DNA of 64,000 nt from the NCBI RefSeq assembly GCF_037971845.1, contig NZ_CP150227.1, positions 1,054,001 to 1,118,000 on the forward strand, in the 5' to 3' direction. Position 1 is the first letter of the stretch, and the number at the start of each line of letters is the position of its first letter. Both the position numbers and the translations under genes were made by a program. Under the pieces are notes generated by a model. The model searched no databases, had not been told where the DNA came from, and saw nothing but the letters and a program-made list of their open reading frames with translations. The DNA comes from Paenibacillus sp. FSL R5-0766 (GTDB lineage: Bacteria; Bacillota; Bacilli; Paenibacillales; Paenibacillaceae). Positions 52,175 through 61,146 of the stretch are shown one piece after another.

Positions 52175-55100
52175 ATGAATCAGAAGAGACTTTTTAATGA
52201 TGGATGGCAGTTTGCGAAAAGTAAGCTGGATGTTACGGAACCTGCGGGTCTGGTATATGAACCTGTGGAGCTTCCCCATGATTGGCTGATATATAATACG
52301 CTTGAACTGTATGAAGACAGCATTGGATGGTACCGCAAGACGTTCCATTACACGAAGGATGAGCAGCAGCTTTTGCTTTGTTTTGATGGCGTATACATGG
52401 ACTCTTCGGTGTATGTGAACGGGCAGTTGGTTGGGGAGTGGAAGTATGGCTATTCTGCTTTTGAACATGAGATCACGAATGCTCTGGTGGAAGGCGACAA
52501 TGAGATTGTGGTCAAAGTAGTGCATCAGAGCCCGAACAGCAGATGGTATTCCGGGGCCGGAATCTATCGCCATGTGTGGCTGAAGACGAGAGACCGCAAC
52601 CATATCGTTACGGATGGGATCTATGTATCCATTAATCAGCAGCCGAATGGCTGGCAGGTGGAAGTAGATACGGAGCTGAACCTGGAACAGAATCAGCAGG
52701 CAGAGCTGGTGCATACGATCTTGTATGAAGGTCAGGTGGTGGCATCCAGCCAAGCGAATGTTGCGGCTTCGGTGGTTGAAAAAGCGGTTGCAGCGACAGA
52801 TAGCCAACAGCTTATGGTTGTGAATCCTAACCTGTGGAGCCCGGATGAACCGCATCTGTATGAACTGGTGACGGAGCTGCGATTGATCTCGGAAGATCGG
52901 ACAGTTGAATCGGTATCACAGCGCATTGGATTCCGGGATATCAAACTTGATGCCAATGAAGGGTTCCACCTGAACGGAGTTAAGATGAAGCTGAACGGCG
53001 TGTGTGAACACCATGATCTTGGGGCGTTGGGAGCTGCGTTTAACCTGACAGCATTGCGTAGAAGATTCGTTTTGCTCAAAGAAATGGGCGTTAACGCCAT
53101 CCGTACCGCGCATAATATGCCTGCCAAAGAGTTCATGGAACTTGCAGATGAGATGGGTATGCTGGTTGTGTCTGAAGCCTTCGATATGTGGGAACGTGCC
53201 AAAACGCCATACGACTATGCGAGATTTTTCCCGGAGTGGGTGCATACCGATGTGAAGAGTTGGGTGAAGCGCGACCGTAACCATGCCAGCCTGATCATGT
53301 GGAGTATCGGGAACGAAATCTATGATACCCATGCGGATGAGCGTGGACAGGAAGTAACCCGGATGCTGATGGATTATGTGCTGGAATTTGATCCAAAAGG
53401 TAATGCTGGCGTGACGATTGGTTCGAACTACATGCCATGGGAAAATGCACAAAAATGCGCAGATATCGTGAAGCTGGCAGGTTACAACTACGCGGAAAAA
53501 TATTACGACAAACATCATGAAGAACATCCAGATTGGATCATCTATGGTAGTGAAACGTCTTCTGTGGTACAGAGTCGTGGTATCTATCACTTCCCATTCG
53601 AACAGCCGATTCTGGCAGATGATGATGAGCAGTGCTCGGCTTTGGGTAACAGTACGACGAGCTGGGGCGCGAAGTCGGCAGAATACTGCATCTTGGCAGA
53701 GCGGGATACACCGTATTCGCTGGGGCAGTTCCTGTGGACTGGATTCGATTATATCGGAGAACCGACGCCGTATCATACGAAGAATTCGTATTTTGGACAG
53801 CTGGATACAGCAACGTTCCCGAAAGACTCCTACTATATCTACCAAGCGGCTTGGACGGATTATAAGAAAAGTCCGATGGTTCACTTGTTCCCTTACTGGG
53901 ATTTCAGCCCGGGTCAGATCATTGATGTACGCGTGTGCAGCAACGCACCTAAGATTGAGCTGCAACTCAACGGTAAAACCATTGGCACCTACGATATCGA
54001 TCATGCTAATGGAACACAGCTGTCAGGCTGGTGGAAAGTGCCGTACGAAGAGGGCGAGCTAAAAGCGATCGCTTACGATGAGAACGGGCAGATCATTGCA
54101 ACCGATGTGCAAAGATCCTATACGGATGCGAAGAAAATTCGTCTGCAGGCGGATCGGGAGCAGTTGCAAGCGAATGGCACAGACCTGATTTTTGTAGAAA
54201 TTGATGTGGAAGATGAAGCGGGTAATCCGGTGCACAATGCGAATAACCGCGTGCAAGTTCAGGTGACGGGTGCAGGTCGATTGCTCGGTCTGGATAACGG
54301 GGACAGCACGGACTATGATCCATACAAAGGATTGAGCAGAAGACTGTTCAGCGGCAAACTGATGGCGATCATCGGAGCGACAAATGAACCTGGAACGGTG
54401 CGGATTGAAGTTTCTTCCGAAGGATTGGAAGAGGCTGTAGCTGAGTTTGAATCGCGTATTGTGGATGCGGAACTGGTTAATGAGAAACAAGTGAAAGCTG
54501 TCTTCATGAACAATGAAGAACGTCCGGTGCTTACGGGGAATGCTCAAGAGATTCCTTTGCGGAAAATTGAGATCATCAGTAAAGCAGGACAGTTGCTCGA
54601 TCCGTCCAACCCGGAGCTGGTCGTAACCGCCAAGCTGTATCCGGAGAACACTTCTTACCGAGATATCGAGTGGGCCGTTGTGAACGATGCGGGGATCGAG
54701 TCCAACATTTCCAAAGTGGAAGCTGTTGAAGTAGAAACGGGCGACAACGGTGAGCATCAACATGCGGTGAAGGTATCGGCTATAGGTGACGGGGAGTTCC
54801 GGCTTCGCGCAACCAGTACCAACGGTACGGATAAAACGAAACTCATCTCCCAGCTGGAGTTCAAGGCGGAAGGTCTCGGCACAGCCTACAAAGATCCATA
54901 CGGCTTCATCACGGGCGGACTGTACGATTACACCAAAGGTGAGGTTGGTAACGGCAATGAGCGCGGGGTAGCGACAAGTCGGGATGGAGAGACGCACGTA
55001 GGCTTCCGTAATATTGACTTCGGACCGTACGGCTCCGATACCATAACGATTCCTATTTTCACGCTGTCCACTGAGGACTACTTCATTCAGATCTGGGAAG

Positions 55101-55648
55101 GTATGCCGGATGAAGAGGGAAGCACGATGATCGCAGATGTGGTGTATGACAAAGAGTCCATCTGGAATGTGTACCAGGAAGAGACATACCAATTGTCCAA
55201 ACGCCTTAGCGGGATCACTTCGATCTGTTTTGTGCTGAAGCAGAAGATTCATATTAAAGGCTTCTCCTTCGAACGTCAGAGTCGGGCCTTCGAGCAGAAT
55301 GCGGCTGCATCCTGTGATCATCTCTATGGAGATACGTTTAAAATTGAGGGTGACCGTGTTGAAGGCATCGGGAACAATGTATCGTTGGAGTTTGAAAATA
55401 TGGACTTTACGGCAGAAGGCACATCGAAGCTTGTGATCTATGGTCATTCACCGATTGATAAGAATACGATTCATATTCGCTTCGCAGGTGCGGACGGACA
55501 GAGTAACCAGTTGGTTGAGTTTACGCAGTCAAGTGGATATGAAGAGCGGGTGTTTGAACTTGAACAGGTGAAAGGTGAGCAGAAAGTAAGCTTTATCTTC
55601 CTGCCAGGCAGTCAGTTTGACTTCGGCTGGTTCCGATTCGAGAAATAG
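52175..55648 (+). CDS. glycoside hydrolase family 2 enzyme (beta-galactosidase-type), multidomain
   Basis: 1157 residues. The N-terminal sugar-binding domain (LFNDGWQFAKS... ELPHDW, about 1-170) and Ig-like domain precede the TIM barrel. The catalytic acid/base Glu is at about 381 in WSIGNEIYD; the nucleophile Glu at about 460 in YGSETSSV. Long C-terminal beta domains include Ig/Big-like modules and a final carbohydrate-binding-like module ending FDFGWFRFEK. There is no signal peptide, despite binding modules usually seen in secreted enzymes. It likely removes terminal beta-galactosyl or related residues. It is monocistronic, with its own operator candidate and terminator. Confidence 0.88.
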   Translation: MNQKRLFNDGWQFAKSKLDVTEPAGLVYEPVELPHDWLIYNTLELYEDSIGWYRKTFHYTKDEQQLLLCFDGVYMDSSVYVNGQLVGEWKYGYSAFEHEITNALVEGDNEIVVKVVHQSPNSRWYSGAGIYRHVWLKTRDRNHIVTDGIYVSINQQPNGWQVEVDTELNLEQNQQAELVHTILYEGQVVASSQANVAASVVEKAVAATDSQQLMVVNPNLWSPDEPHLYELVTELRLISEDRTVESVSQRIGFRDIKLDANEGFHLNGVKMKLNGVCEHHDLGALGAAFNLTALRRRFVLLKEMGVNAIRTAHNMPAKEFMELADEMGMLVVSEAFDMWERAKTPYDYARFFPEWVHTDVKSWVKRDRNHASLIMWSIGNEIYDTHADERGQEVTRMLMDYVLEFDPKGNAGVTIGSNYMPWENAQKCADIVKLAGYNYAEKYYDKHHEEHPDWIIYGSETSSVVQSRGIYHFPFEQPILADDDEQCSALGNSTTSWGAKSAEYCILAERDTPYSLGQFLWTGFDYIGEPTPYHTKNSYFGQLDTATFPKDSYYIYQAAWTDYKKSPMVHLFPYWDFSPGQIIDVRVCSNAPKIELQLNGKTIGTYDIDHANGTQLSGWWKVPYEEGELKAIAYDENGQIIATDVQRSYTDAKKIRLQADREQLQANGTDLIFVEIDVEDEAGNPVHNANNRVQVQVTGAGRLLGLDNGDSTDYDPYKGLSRRLFSGKLMAIIGATNEPGTVRIEVSSEGLEEAVAEFESRIVDAELVNEKQVKAVFMNNEERPVLTGNAQEIPLRKIEIISKAGQLLDPSNPELVVTAKLYPENTSYRDIEWAVVNDAGIESNISKVEAVEVETGDNGEHQHAVKVSAIGDGEFRLRATSTNGTDKTKLISQLEFKAEGLGTAYKDPYGFITGGLYDYTKGEVGNGNERGVATSRDGETHVGFRNIDFGPYGSDTITIPIFTLSTEDYFIQIWEGMPDEEGSTMIADVVYDKESIWNVYQEETYQLSKRLSGITSICFVLKQKIHIKGFSFERQSRAFEQNAAASCDHLYGDTFKIEGDRVEGIGNNVSLEFENMDFTAEGTSKLVIYGHSPIDKNTIHIRFAGADGQSNQLVEFTQSSGYEERVFELEQVKGEQKVSFIFLPGSQFDFGWFRFEK

Positions 55649-55658
55649 AGTACAGATC

Positions 55659-55718
55659 AATCCCCTTCAAGTAAAAGGTGTTCGTTCAGAACATGTGGTT
55701 ACTTGAAGGGGATTTTTT
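55659..55718 (+). terminator. terminator of the GH2 gene
   Basis: AATCCCCTTCAAGTAA pairs perfectly with TTACTTGAAGGGGATT (16 bp) and is followed by six T residues. Confidence 0.88.
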
Positions 55719-55822
55719 AATATTGTGTATCGCTGATGCAAGAAAACGGAGCGCTCATGCCTTCTTCTATGGAGAAAAAATGTTGCAGAAGTTATTGTTC
55801 CATTTTACGTTGTAATGAAGAA

Positions 55823-55892
55823 ATCCCCTCGGGTCTACGGTGTTGATCGCATGTCATTATGCGATCTTTTTTCACTGTAACCAGGAGGGGAT
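55823..55892. terminator. two-level hairpin downstream of sstT
   Basis: Outer ATCCCCTC/GAGGGGAT encloses GATCGCAT/ATGCGATC with a T-run on the plus side. It lies about 20 bp past the sstT stop and probably ends that transcript; the outer arms make it more elaborate than a plain terminator. Confidence 0.55.
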
Positions 55893-55912
55893 ATGGTAGG
55901 CCAACTTTTGGT

Positions 55913-57142
55913 TTAGAGCTGAACTGCTGTTTTCTTACTTTCTTTACGTTTCTTAGCGTATTCTGCTGTAGCGGTAAACAAGACATCCGAGGATGAATTC
56001 AGTGACGTTTCAAAAGAGTCTTGCAACACTCCGATGATGAAGCCAACCCCAACGACTTGCATCGCAACATCATTCGATATACCGAACAAGCTGCATGCCA
56101 TAGGAATAAGAAGAAGAGAGCCACCTGCCACACCCGAGGCGCCTGTAGCGGCTACAGCGGACAACACGCTGAGAATTAACGCTGTTCCAAAATCCACTTG
56201 AATGCCCATCGTATGAACGGCTGCAAGGGATAAGACCGATATGGTAACGGCTGCCCCCGCCATATTAATCGTAGCGCCCAACGGGATGGATACCGAATAC
56301 GTATCCTTGTCCAAGCCTAACTTTTCACACAATCTCATATTGACTGGAATGTTCGCCGCAGAACTTCGTGTAAAGAATGCCGTAATCCCGCTTTCTCTTA
56401 AGCACTGCAAGACGAGGGGGTATGGATTCTTACGAATGTTCAGATACACGATGAGCGGATTGACAACAAGCGCCGTAAACAACATGCATCCAACAAGAAC
56501 GGAAAGTAATTTGCCGTATCCCAACAAAGACGAGAGTCCGCTTGTTGTAATGGAGTCAAAAATAAGACCCATAATCCCGAACGGTGCAAACTGGATTACC
56601 CATTTCACAATCTTCGATACAGCTTCCGAGAATTGAGTAATCAGGTTTTTGGTGTTATCACTGGAGCTTTTGAGAGCAACACCAAGCAGTACCGCCCAAG
56701 CCAGAATACCAATATAGTTAGCGTTCATCAGTGCACTTACCGGATTATCTACCAACTTCAATAACAAGCTCTTCAAGACCTCTACAATGCCATCAGGTGG
56801 AGTCAATTCTTGCACGCCCGATACCAAAGTCAATGTCACCGGAAATAGGTAACTTGCCGCAACAGCGAGTAGCCCAGCCAGAAAGGTACTCATAACGTAA
56901 AGGACGATAATCCTTTTCATATTGGTTTGAACACCTTTTCGATGGTTGGATATAGCGGCCATCACCAAAAGTAACACTAAGATTGGAGCAACCGCCTTTA
57001 ATGCTGAGACAAATAAGGAACCAAAAAGTGCAATTCCTGTTGCACCGGGCACGATTAGGGCCAAGACAATCCCCAAGACAATTCCTAGTAAAATTCGTTT
57101 AATAAGACTCATTCGGTTCCATTTCGTTAATGCCGTTCTCAT
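55913..57142 (-). CDS. sstT: Na+/serine-threonine symporter SstT
   Basis: 409 residues from ATG 57142 (CGGAGGA upstream; TTG 57163 is further out and has no such site). SLC1/DAACS-family transporter with eight helices and two re-entrant loops. SstT hallmarks: [50 protein letters not shown], and [17 protein letters not shown]. It imports serine and threonine with sodium. It stands alone. Confidence 0.93.
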   Translation of the reverse strand: MRTALTKWNRMSLIKRILLGIVLGIVLALIVPGATGIALFGSLFVSALKAVAPILVLLLVMAAISNHRKGVQTNMKRIIVLYVMSTFLAGLLAVAASYLFPVTLTLVSGVQELTPPDGIVEVLKSLLLKLVDNPVSALMNANYIGILAWAVLLGVALKSSSDNTKNLITQFSEAVSKIVKWVIQFAPFGIMGLIFDSITTSGLSSLLGYGKLLSVLVGCMLFTALVVNPLIVYLNIRKNPYPLVLQCLRESGITAFFTRSSAANIPVNMRLCEKLGLDKDTYSVSIPLGATINMAGAAVTISVLSLAAVHTMGIQVDFGTALILSVLSAVAATGASGVAGGSLLLIPMACSLFGISNDVAMQVVGVGFIIGVLQDSFETSLNSSSDVLFTATAEYAKKRKESKKTAVQL

Positions 57143-57228
57143 CCATATTCCTCCGAGTTTCAATATAAAATCTTATCAAGCAACGCATCGGCGCTGTACT
57201 GGAGCATAGCGTTAGTTTATCACGGAAT

Positions 57229-57528
57229 TTGTCTCTTGTGTGGTCTGGTAATATTTGTATTATAGATCATCCCATCCCCCGCTGTCCTTTTGCCTTCTCC
57301 ATCATGTATACCTTTGTTCATATGCTGATGTTTAGTCTCTATTATGTATTTTTCGCCTCAGAACAGTTCAGTTCCGCGGTAACTCAGGGGGACAGCGTTT
57401 TCTTGAATGGGAATATGCAGCGAGTGGTGGAGATGGGGATGAGTTTGACCATGGTAGTAGCGTTGTTTGTAGTATTCCAAGGCTGGAGCTATTGGACGAC
57501 AAAAAGGAAGTTAAGCTCCGCTTCATAA
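57229..57528 (+). CDS. possible small two-helix membrane protein or remnant
   Basis: An open frame of up to 99 residues; from the internal ATG at 57304 it reads MYTFVHMLMFSLYYVFF, then a polar loop, then VVALFVVFQGWSYWTTKRK. Two membrane helices are plausible. Neither start has a ribosome site, so it may be the tail of a lost gene. Unrecognised. Confidence 0.3.
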   Translation: MSLVWSGNICIIDHPIPRCPFAFSIMYTFVHMLMFSLYYVFFASEQFSSAVTQGDSVFLNGNMQRVVEMGMSLTMVVALFVVFQGWSYWTTKRKLSSAS

Positions 57529-57573
57529 GGGTATTCAGCTTCCCCCATAATTAGACAATGGAGCCATGCTGGC

Positions 57574-57612
57574 AAGACAAAGGACAACTATAGCAGGACT
57601 CTTGTCTTTTTT
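57574..57612 (+). terminator. terminator before the collagen-like gene
   Basis: AAGACAA and TTGTCTT with a 21-nt loop, followed by T residues. It suggests that something upstream, perhaps the small membrane protein, is or was transcribed. Confidence 0.55.
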
Positions 57613-57712
57613 ATTGGGCTTCCCTCATAGTTATTCGCACACTCTCCGAATGTGCTAAGGACATAGTATAGGGCATATATACTGTGTGCCTTGGCCTAAG
57701 GAGATGACCATT

Positions 57713-58657
57713 TTGAAGTATCTGAACAAGAGGACAGCCACCCTCAACAAATTAAGGCCCAGTCGTTCTACGTTGAAATGCAGAAAAAAACACTTGGGAA
57801 AACGAAAGAAATGCCATATTATCCGTAGATCTTATCGGCGAAAGCGCTGTTCACTGAAGCGTCCATTAAGATCACAGAAAATGGCCCGTGACAAAAAAGT
57901 CATTGCATTACCGAGAGGGGGAGGCAGCAACCCGGTATGCTATGAGCCGGCCCCCCAGCTCGCTCCGTTGAGACAGCACGAATTGGAGACTGTGAGTCTC
58001 CCTGGAACACAAGGTGTGGCAGGTGCCCAGGGCCCTGCCGGATCTCACGGTGAGCCGGGTCAAGCGGGGCTTCCTGGAGCGCAAGGCCCTGCAGGACCTC
58101 ACGGCGGACCGGGTCAACCCGGAGTTCCGGGAGCGCAGGGTCCCGCTGGTCCTCAGGGTGAACCGGGTCTACCCGGAGTTCCCGGAGCGCAGGGTCCTGC
58201 AGGTGCTCAAGGCGAACCGGGTCAACCGGGAGTTCCCGGAGCGCAAGGCCCGGCAGGCCCTCAAGGTGAGCCGGGTCAACCGGGAACTCCCGGAGCGCAG
58301 GGTCCTGCTGGTCCTCAAGGTGAGCAAGGTCCGCCGGGCACCGTACCCGGAATTGAAATCATTCCTACGGCAAACCGTTACTTCTATTTTCCGGACACCG
58401 ATCTGGATTTGTCGGCCTCGGTTATCATTCCTGCCACAGCATTCACAAATGACGATGGCGGCAGCATAACCGAATTTGCCGGGGTTGGACTTACCAGTTT
58501 CAACAATCTTTATATAAACGGGATCGTCCAACCAGGAAACTCATACAGTGTAAGTGCGGAGAGGTTGTTTTTTTCGTCACAAAATGGTGTGATCTTTGCA
58601 GGGACACCTATTACTGTAGAGGTGATTATAATAACAACCAATATCATAAATGGTTAA
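57713..58657 (+). CDS. collagen-like Gly-X-Y repeat protein with DUF4183 C-terminus
   Basis: 314 residues from TTG 57713, nine bases after AAGGAG; an in-frame ATG touches the ribosome site. A strongly basic N-terminus (many Lys/Arg in the first 60 residues) is followed by about 37 Gly-X-Y triplets (about residues 107-207; repeated unit [18 protein letters not shown]). The last ~105 residues are a DUF4183-type beta domain ([18 protein letters not shown]). Bacillales proteins of this build are found on spores or exosporium as trimers; no signal peptide is seen here. The stand-alone DUF4183 gene follows immediately. Confidence 0.85.
   Translation: MKYLNKRTATLNKLRPSRSTLKCRKKHLGKRKKCHIIRRSYRRKRCSLKRPLRSQKMARDKKVIALPRGGGSNPVCYEPAPQLAPLRQHELETVSLPGTQGVAGAQGPAGSHGEPGQAGLPGAQGPAGPHGGPGQPGVPGAQGPAGPQGEPGLPGVPGAQGPAGAQGEPGQPGVPGAQGPAGPQGEPGQPGTPGAQGPAGPQGEQGPPGTVPGIEIIPTANRYFYFPDTDLDLSASVIIPATAFTNDDGGSITEFAGVGLTSFNNLYINGIVQPGNSYSVSAERLFFSSQNGVIFAGTPITVEVIIITTNIING
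58049..58318 (+). repeat. 54-bp coding tandem repeats (collagen triplets)
   Basis: Five consecutive 54-bp units encode 18-residue Gly-X-Y blocks, with a partial unit before and after. Differences among units are few (Gly/Glu, Gln/Leu, Val/Thr/Leu changes), so copy number probably varies between strains by slippage or recombination. Confidence 0.8.
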
Positions 58658-58739
58658 AATTGGTTTTAGTTGCTGGTTCCTTTGCCTTCACTCCTATCAA
58701 AACTACTACATATACTATGTTAGGTAGGAGGTGAGAGAC

Positions 58740-59024
58740 ATGCCACTTGTGACACCATTTCAGAACAGTTTAAGATTTGCTGCAACCATTGGTGATGGGA
58801 CCGGCACTGGAGCAACGTTTGCCATTGCTGCGACTGATTTTACAAACGACGCTGGTGTAGCTGCAACCGCATTTCCAGGCAGCTACAACTACTACAATCT
58901 TTATATTAATGGCCTTATGCAAACAGCAGATACATCCTCGGCTACGACGACTACAATTACCATTCCCGGTGGAGATGCATTAAATGCAGGCACTCCAATT
59001 GTCGTACAATTTGTAGTGTCTTAA
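58740..59024 (+). CDS. stand-alone DUF4183 protein
   Basis: 94 residues from ATG 58740, nine bases after GGAG. Single beta domain; YYNLYINGLMQTADTSSATTTTITIPGGDALNAGTPIVVQFVV matches the C-terminus of the collagen-like protein upstream (shared NLYINGxxQ and AGTPIxVxx). It probably associates with, or was copied from, that protein. Function unknown. Confidence 0.78.
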   Translation: MPLVTPFQNSLRFAATIGDGTGTGATFAIAATDFTNDAGVAATAFPGSYNYYNLYINGLMQTADTSSATTTTITIPGGDALNAGTPIVVQFVVS

Positions 59025-59058
59025 AGAAGATCTAATCAGGCTGTATCGTTATCTTGTG

Positions 59059-59090
59059 CGACTTCTATCTGTGATAGAAGTCGTTCTTTT
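59059..59090 (+). terminator. terminator after DUF4183 gene
   Basis: CGACTTCTATC pairs perfectly with GATAGAAGTCG around TGT, followed by a T-rich tract. Confidence 0.85.
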
Positions 59091-59278
59091 TGTACAAGAT
59101 ACCCAGTCGACTCAACGGCATTCATCCATGCATTAATGTGCAAAAATAGTTACCCAAGGATGTTGCCCAACGACCGGATAACCTCTGAGGAAATGATCCT
59201 TCCGTTTGATTCCAATCTTCCTTCTTACTTGTTAAAATTTAGTTAGATAAACTACGGTCAGGTTGGCGGTGATAGGAA

Positions 59279-60463
59279 ATGCAGCGAATCGAGGTACATC
59301 CCGATCTATTGGAGGAAAAGGCCCGGTTGGTCCAGCAGAAGAAACAGGAACTGGAGCGAATGGTCTGGGAATTGGAAAAATCCATCTATATGTTGCAATC
59401 CGATTGGTCCGGTGTGACAGGAGAGCGTTTCTTCTGGGATTTTATGCAGGTGAAAGAAGTGTTCCCAACTACACTCGGGCTGTTGGACGAAATCCAGAAA
59501 GAGTTTACGTTTATCGCAATGAACTTCAGAACAACGGACGGCTCAGGTGAAGTTGCGCTGTATATTCCAGAGGAACTAAAGCGGAATTTCGCTGTAGGGC
59601 TGCTTGATAAATCAGTAGGAGAAACAATATCAGGAATGGGTCAGACGGCAGAAGCTTTCTTCTCTAACCCGTTCAGTACATTAAGCAGTGTGGCATATGC
59701 GATGACAGTGGGAAAAGTTGTGGACGTTGGGCGAGGTATTCAGTTTGCATGGGACACCGCCTGGGGCACGGGTACGGCGAGATCTGACATAGAGCAATTT
59801 GTGGAAGAGCAGAAGAAACAGATCGATGAGAGTGGTGCAGGGTATTACGGTGGAGCGATGACTGGGCAGGCTTTGGCGTATGTTTTGTTTGGCAGAGCTT
59901 TTCGTTCGAAGGACGACATTGGGTCGGGCGGAGGCAAGAAAGAATCAGAGGGAATTAGCAGTTTAACTAATGACTCAAGGTTAAGAATGGAAGGCAAGAA
60001 AACAATATACGCTAATCAATTCGGTAACGAGGTATCTTGGACCAAACAAGGTTCTAAAGATATAGATGCTATTATTGAGAAGAATTTAAAAAGCTCAAAA
60101 GCTGGTGATGTTCTAGAGGGCCAAGTAGCACAGACTGTAAAAGGTACAGGAAGATTACAGGGTACTGGAATACAGTTGAAATTGCAAGATGATACAATAG
60201 CAGGGGATATTGACGTGTTAACAGATTCACATCTTATTGAAGTGAAAAAGTCTTTAAGTGCAGTAAGTAAAAAACAATTTGATAAATTGACCGATCCACT
60301 AAATGAGAAATACTTTAACTACGATAATAAGGAAATCATATATTATATTGAAGATATTACTGTAAATAATAGAACCCAGGAAAATCTAGTTAAAATGATT
60401 CAGAATAAAGGAATAAAAATAATAAGTTCTGCTAACGAATTAGAGGAGGTCTTGAAGAAGTGA
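59279..60463 (+). CDS. WXG/LXG-type polymorphic toxin with PD-(D/E)XK-like nuclease C-terminus
   Basis: 394 residues. The N-terminal ~95 residues are an ESAT-6-like helical hairpin with the WSG turn at 43-45, the signal for type VII secretion. A middle pre-toxin region follows (ETISGMGQTAEAFFSNP..., YYGGAMTGQALAYVLFGRAF). The C-terminal domain (about 285-394) has EGQVA, Asp312 and Glu321-Val-Lys323 (GDIDVLTDSHLIEVKK), a PD-(D/E)XK nuclease signature. The toxin end is visibly more AT-rich than the front, as is common for exchanged toxin tips. It overlaps the next gene, its likely immunity gene, by four bases. Confidence 0.82.
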   Translation: MQRIEVHPDLLEEKARLVQQKKQELERMVWELEKSIYMLQSDWSGVTGERFFWDFMQVKEVFPTTLGLLDEIQKEFTFIAMNFRTTDGSGEVALYIPEELKRNFAVGLLDKSVGETISGMGQTAEAFFSNPFSTLSSVAYAMTVGKVVDVGRGIQFAWDTAWGTGTARSDIEQFVEEQKKQIDESGAGYYGGAMTGQALAYVLFGRAFRSKDDIGSGGGKKESEGISSLTNDSRLRMEGKKTIYANQFGNEVSWTKQGSKDIDAIIEKNLKSSKAGDVLEGQVAQTVKGTGRLQGTGIQLKLQDDTIAGDIDVLTDSHLIEVKKSLSAVSKKQFDKLTDPLNEKYFNYDNKEIIYYIEDITVNNRTQENLVKMIQNKGIKIISSANELEEVLKK

Positions 60464-60942
60464 GTTCTTTGATTTTTTTGAAAAAGATAAAAAACTATTC
60501 CCCTGAAAAAGCCATTGAGGATTTTAAGAAAGCAGCGCAAAAAGCGAACATGTTTTGTATTTTGATAAAAGATAAATACCGTGATGATCTCTTCATATCC
60601 GCTGAAGGAACACTATCAGAAGTTGATGAATTGACTTTTAAAAACATGGATAATAAGGACAACTTAAAGTACTTTACATTTAATGTTAATCAAGTAGAGG
60701 AAGACTCAATTGATAGTTTCACTTGGCTTACTCAAAGCGAAAATTATTTCTGGGCTTTAGATATTGAAAATATAAATCATGAGTACAAGTTTATCTTTAG
60801 ATTTGTTGTAGAGTATTTTAAAGATAATGGCGAGGATTATTTATGGTTTGATGATGCCGAGTGGTATTACACAGCTGATGATATTTTAAAATTAAGTCAG
60901 ATGCCATATGATCCGAACTGGTGCAGTGAAAAGGTTATATGA
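60460..60942 (+). CDS. putative immunity protein for the nuclease toxin
   Basis: 160 residues from GTG 60460 with GAGGAGG in the toxin 3' end; a four-base overlap with the toxin gene. Acidic, with aromatic-rich beta segments (WLTQSENYFWALDIENINHEYKFIFRF; DYLWFDDAEWYY) but no family I recognise. AT-rich like the toxin tip. The immunity role is inferred from position, overlap and composition. A terminator closes the pair. Confidence 0.72.
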   Translation: MSSLIFLKKIKNYSPEKAIEDFKKAAQKANMFCILIKDKYRDDLFISAEGTLSEVDELTFKNMDNKDNLKYFTFNVNQVEEDSIDSFTWLTQSENYFWALDIENINHEYKFIFRFVVEYFKDNGEDYLWFDDAEWYYTADDILKLSQMPYDPNWCSEKVI

Positions 60943-60984
60943 GTTGTAGGTATCTATAATTAATCTTAGAAGGAAAAAAATTAG

Positions 60985-61019
60985 GCACTTCTACCAGACC
61001 ACAAGTAGAGGTGCTTTTT
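60985..61019 (+). terminator. terminator after toxin-immunity pair
   Basis: GCACTTCTAC pairs with GTAGAGGTGC (one G-T) around a 10-nt loop, then TTTTT. Confidence 0.8.
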
Positions 61020-61146
61020 CCTATGAAATCAAAACAACTAATGAAATCTTCCACAGGTTGGTCGATAATATAGAAGAAGTAATTTTTAGCGCACCCTATA
61101 CATAGAGAAATATCCACAACCATCCTAACCCACACGAGGTACATTC

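Noticed and set aside
52916..55447. Long open frames antisense to the GH2 gene
   Set aside because: They mirror codon usage of the GH2 gene on the other strand, with no recognisable domain or start signal.
58049..58318. CRISPR-like regular repeats
   Set aside because: Units are contiguous, in phase with coding triplets and encode Gly-X-Y; there are no unique spacers.
58014..58469. Arg/Val-rich frame overlapping the collagen repeats
   Set aside because: A frame-shifted reading of GC-rich Gly-Pro repeats; repetition comes from the DNA repeats and not from a separate protein.
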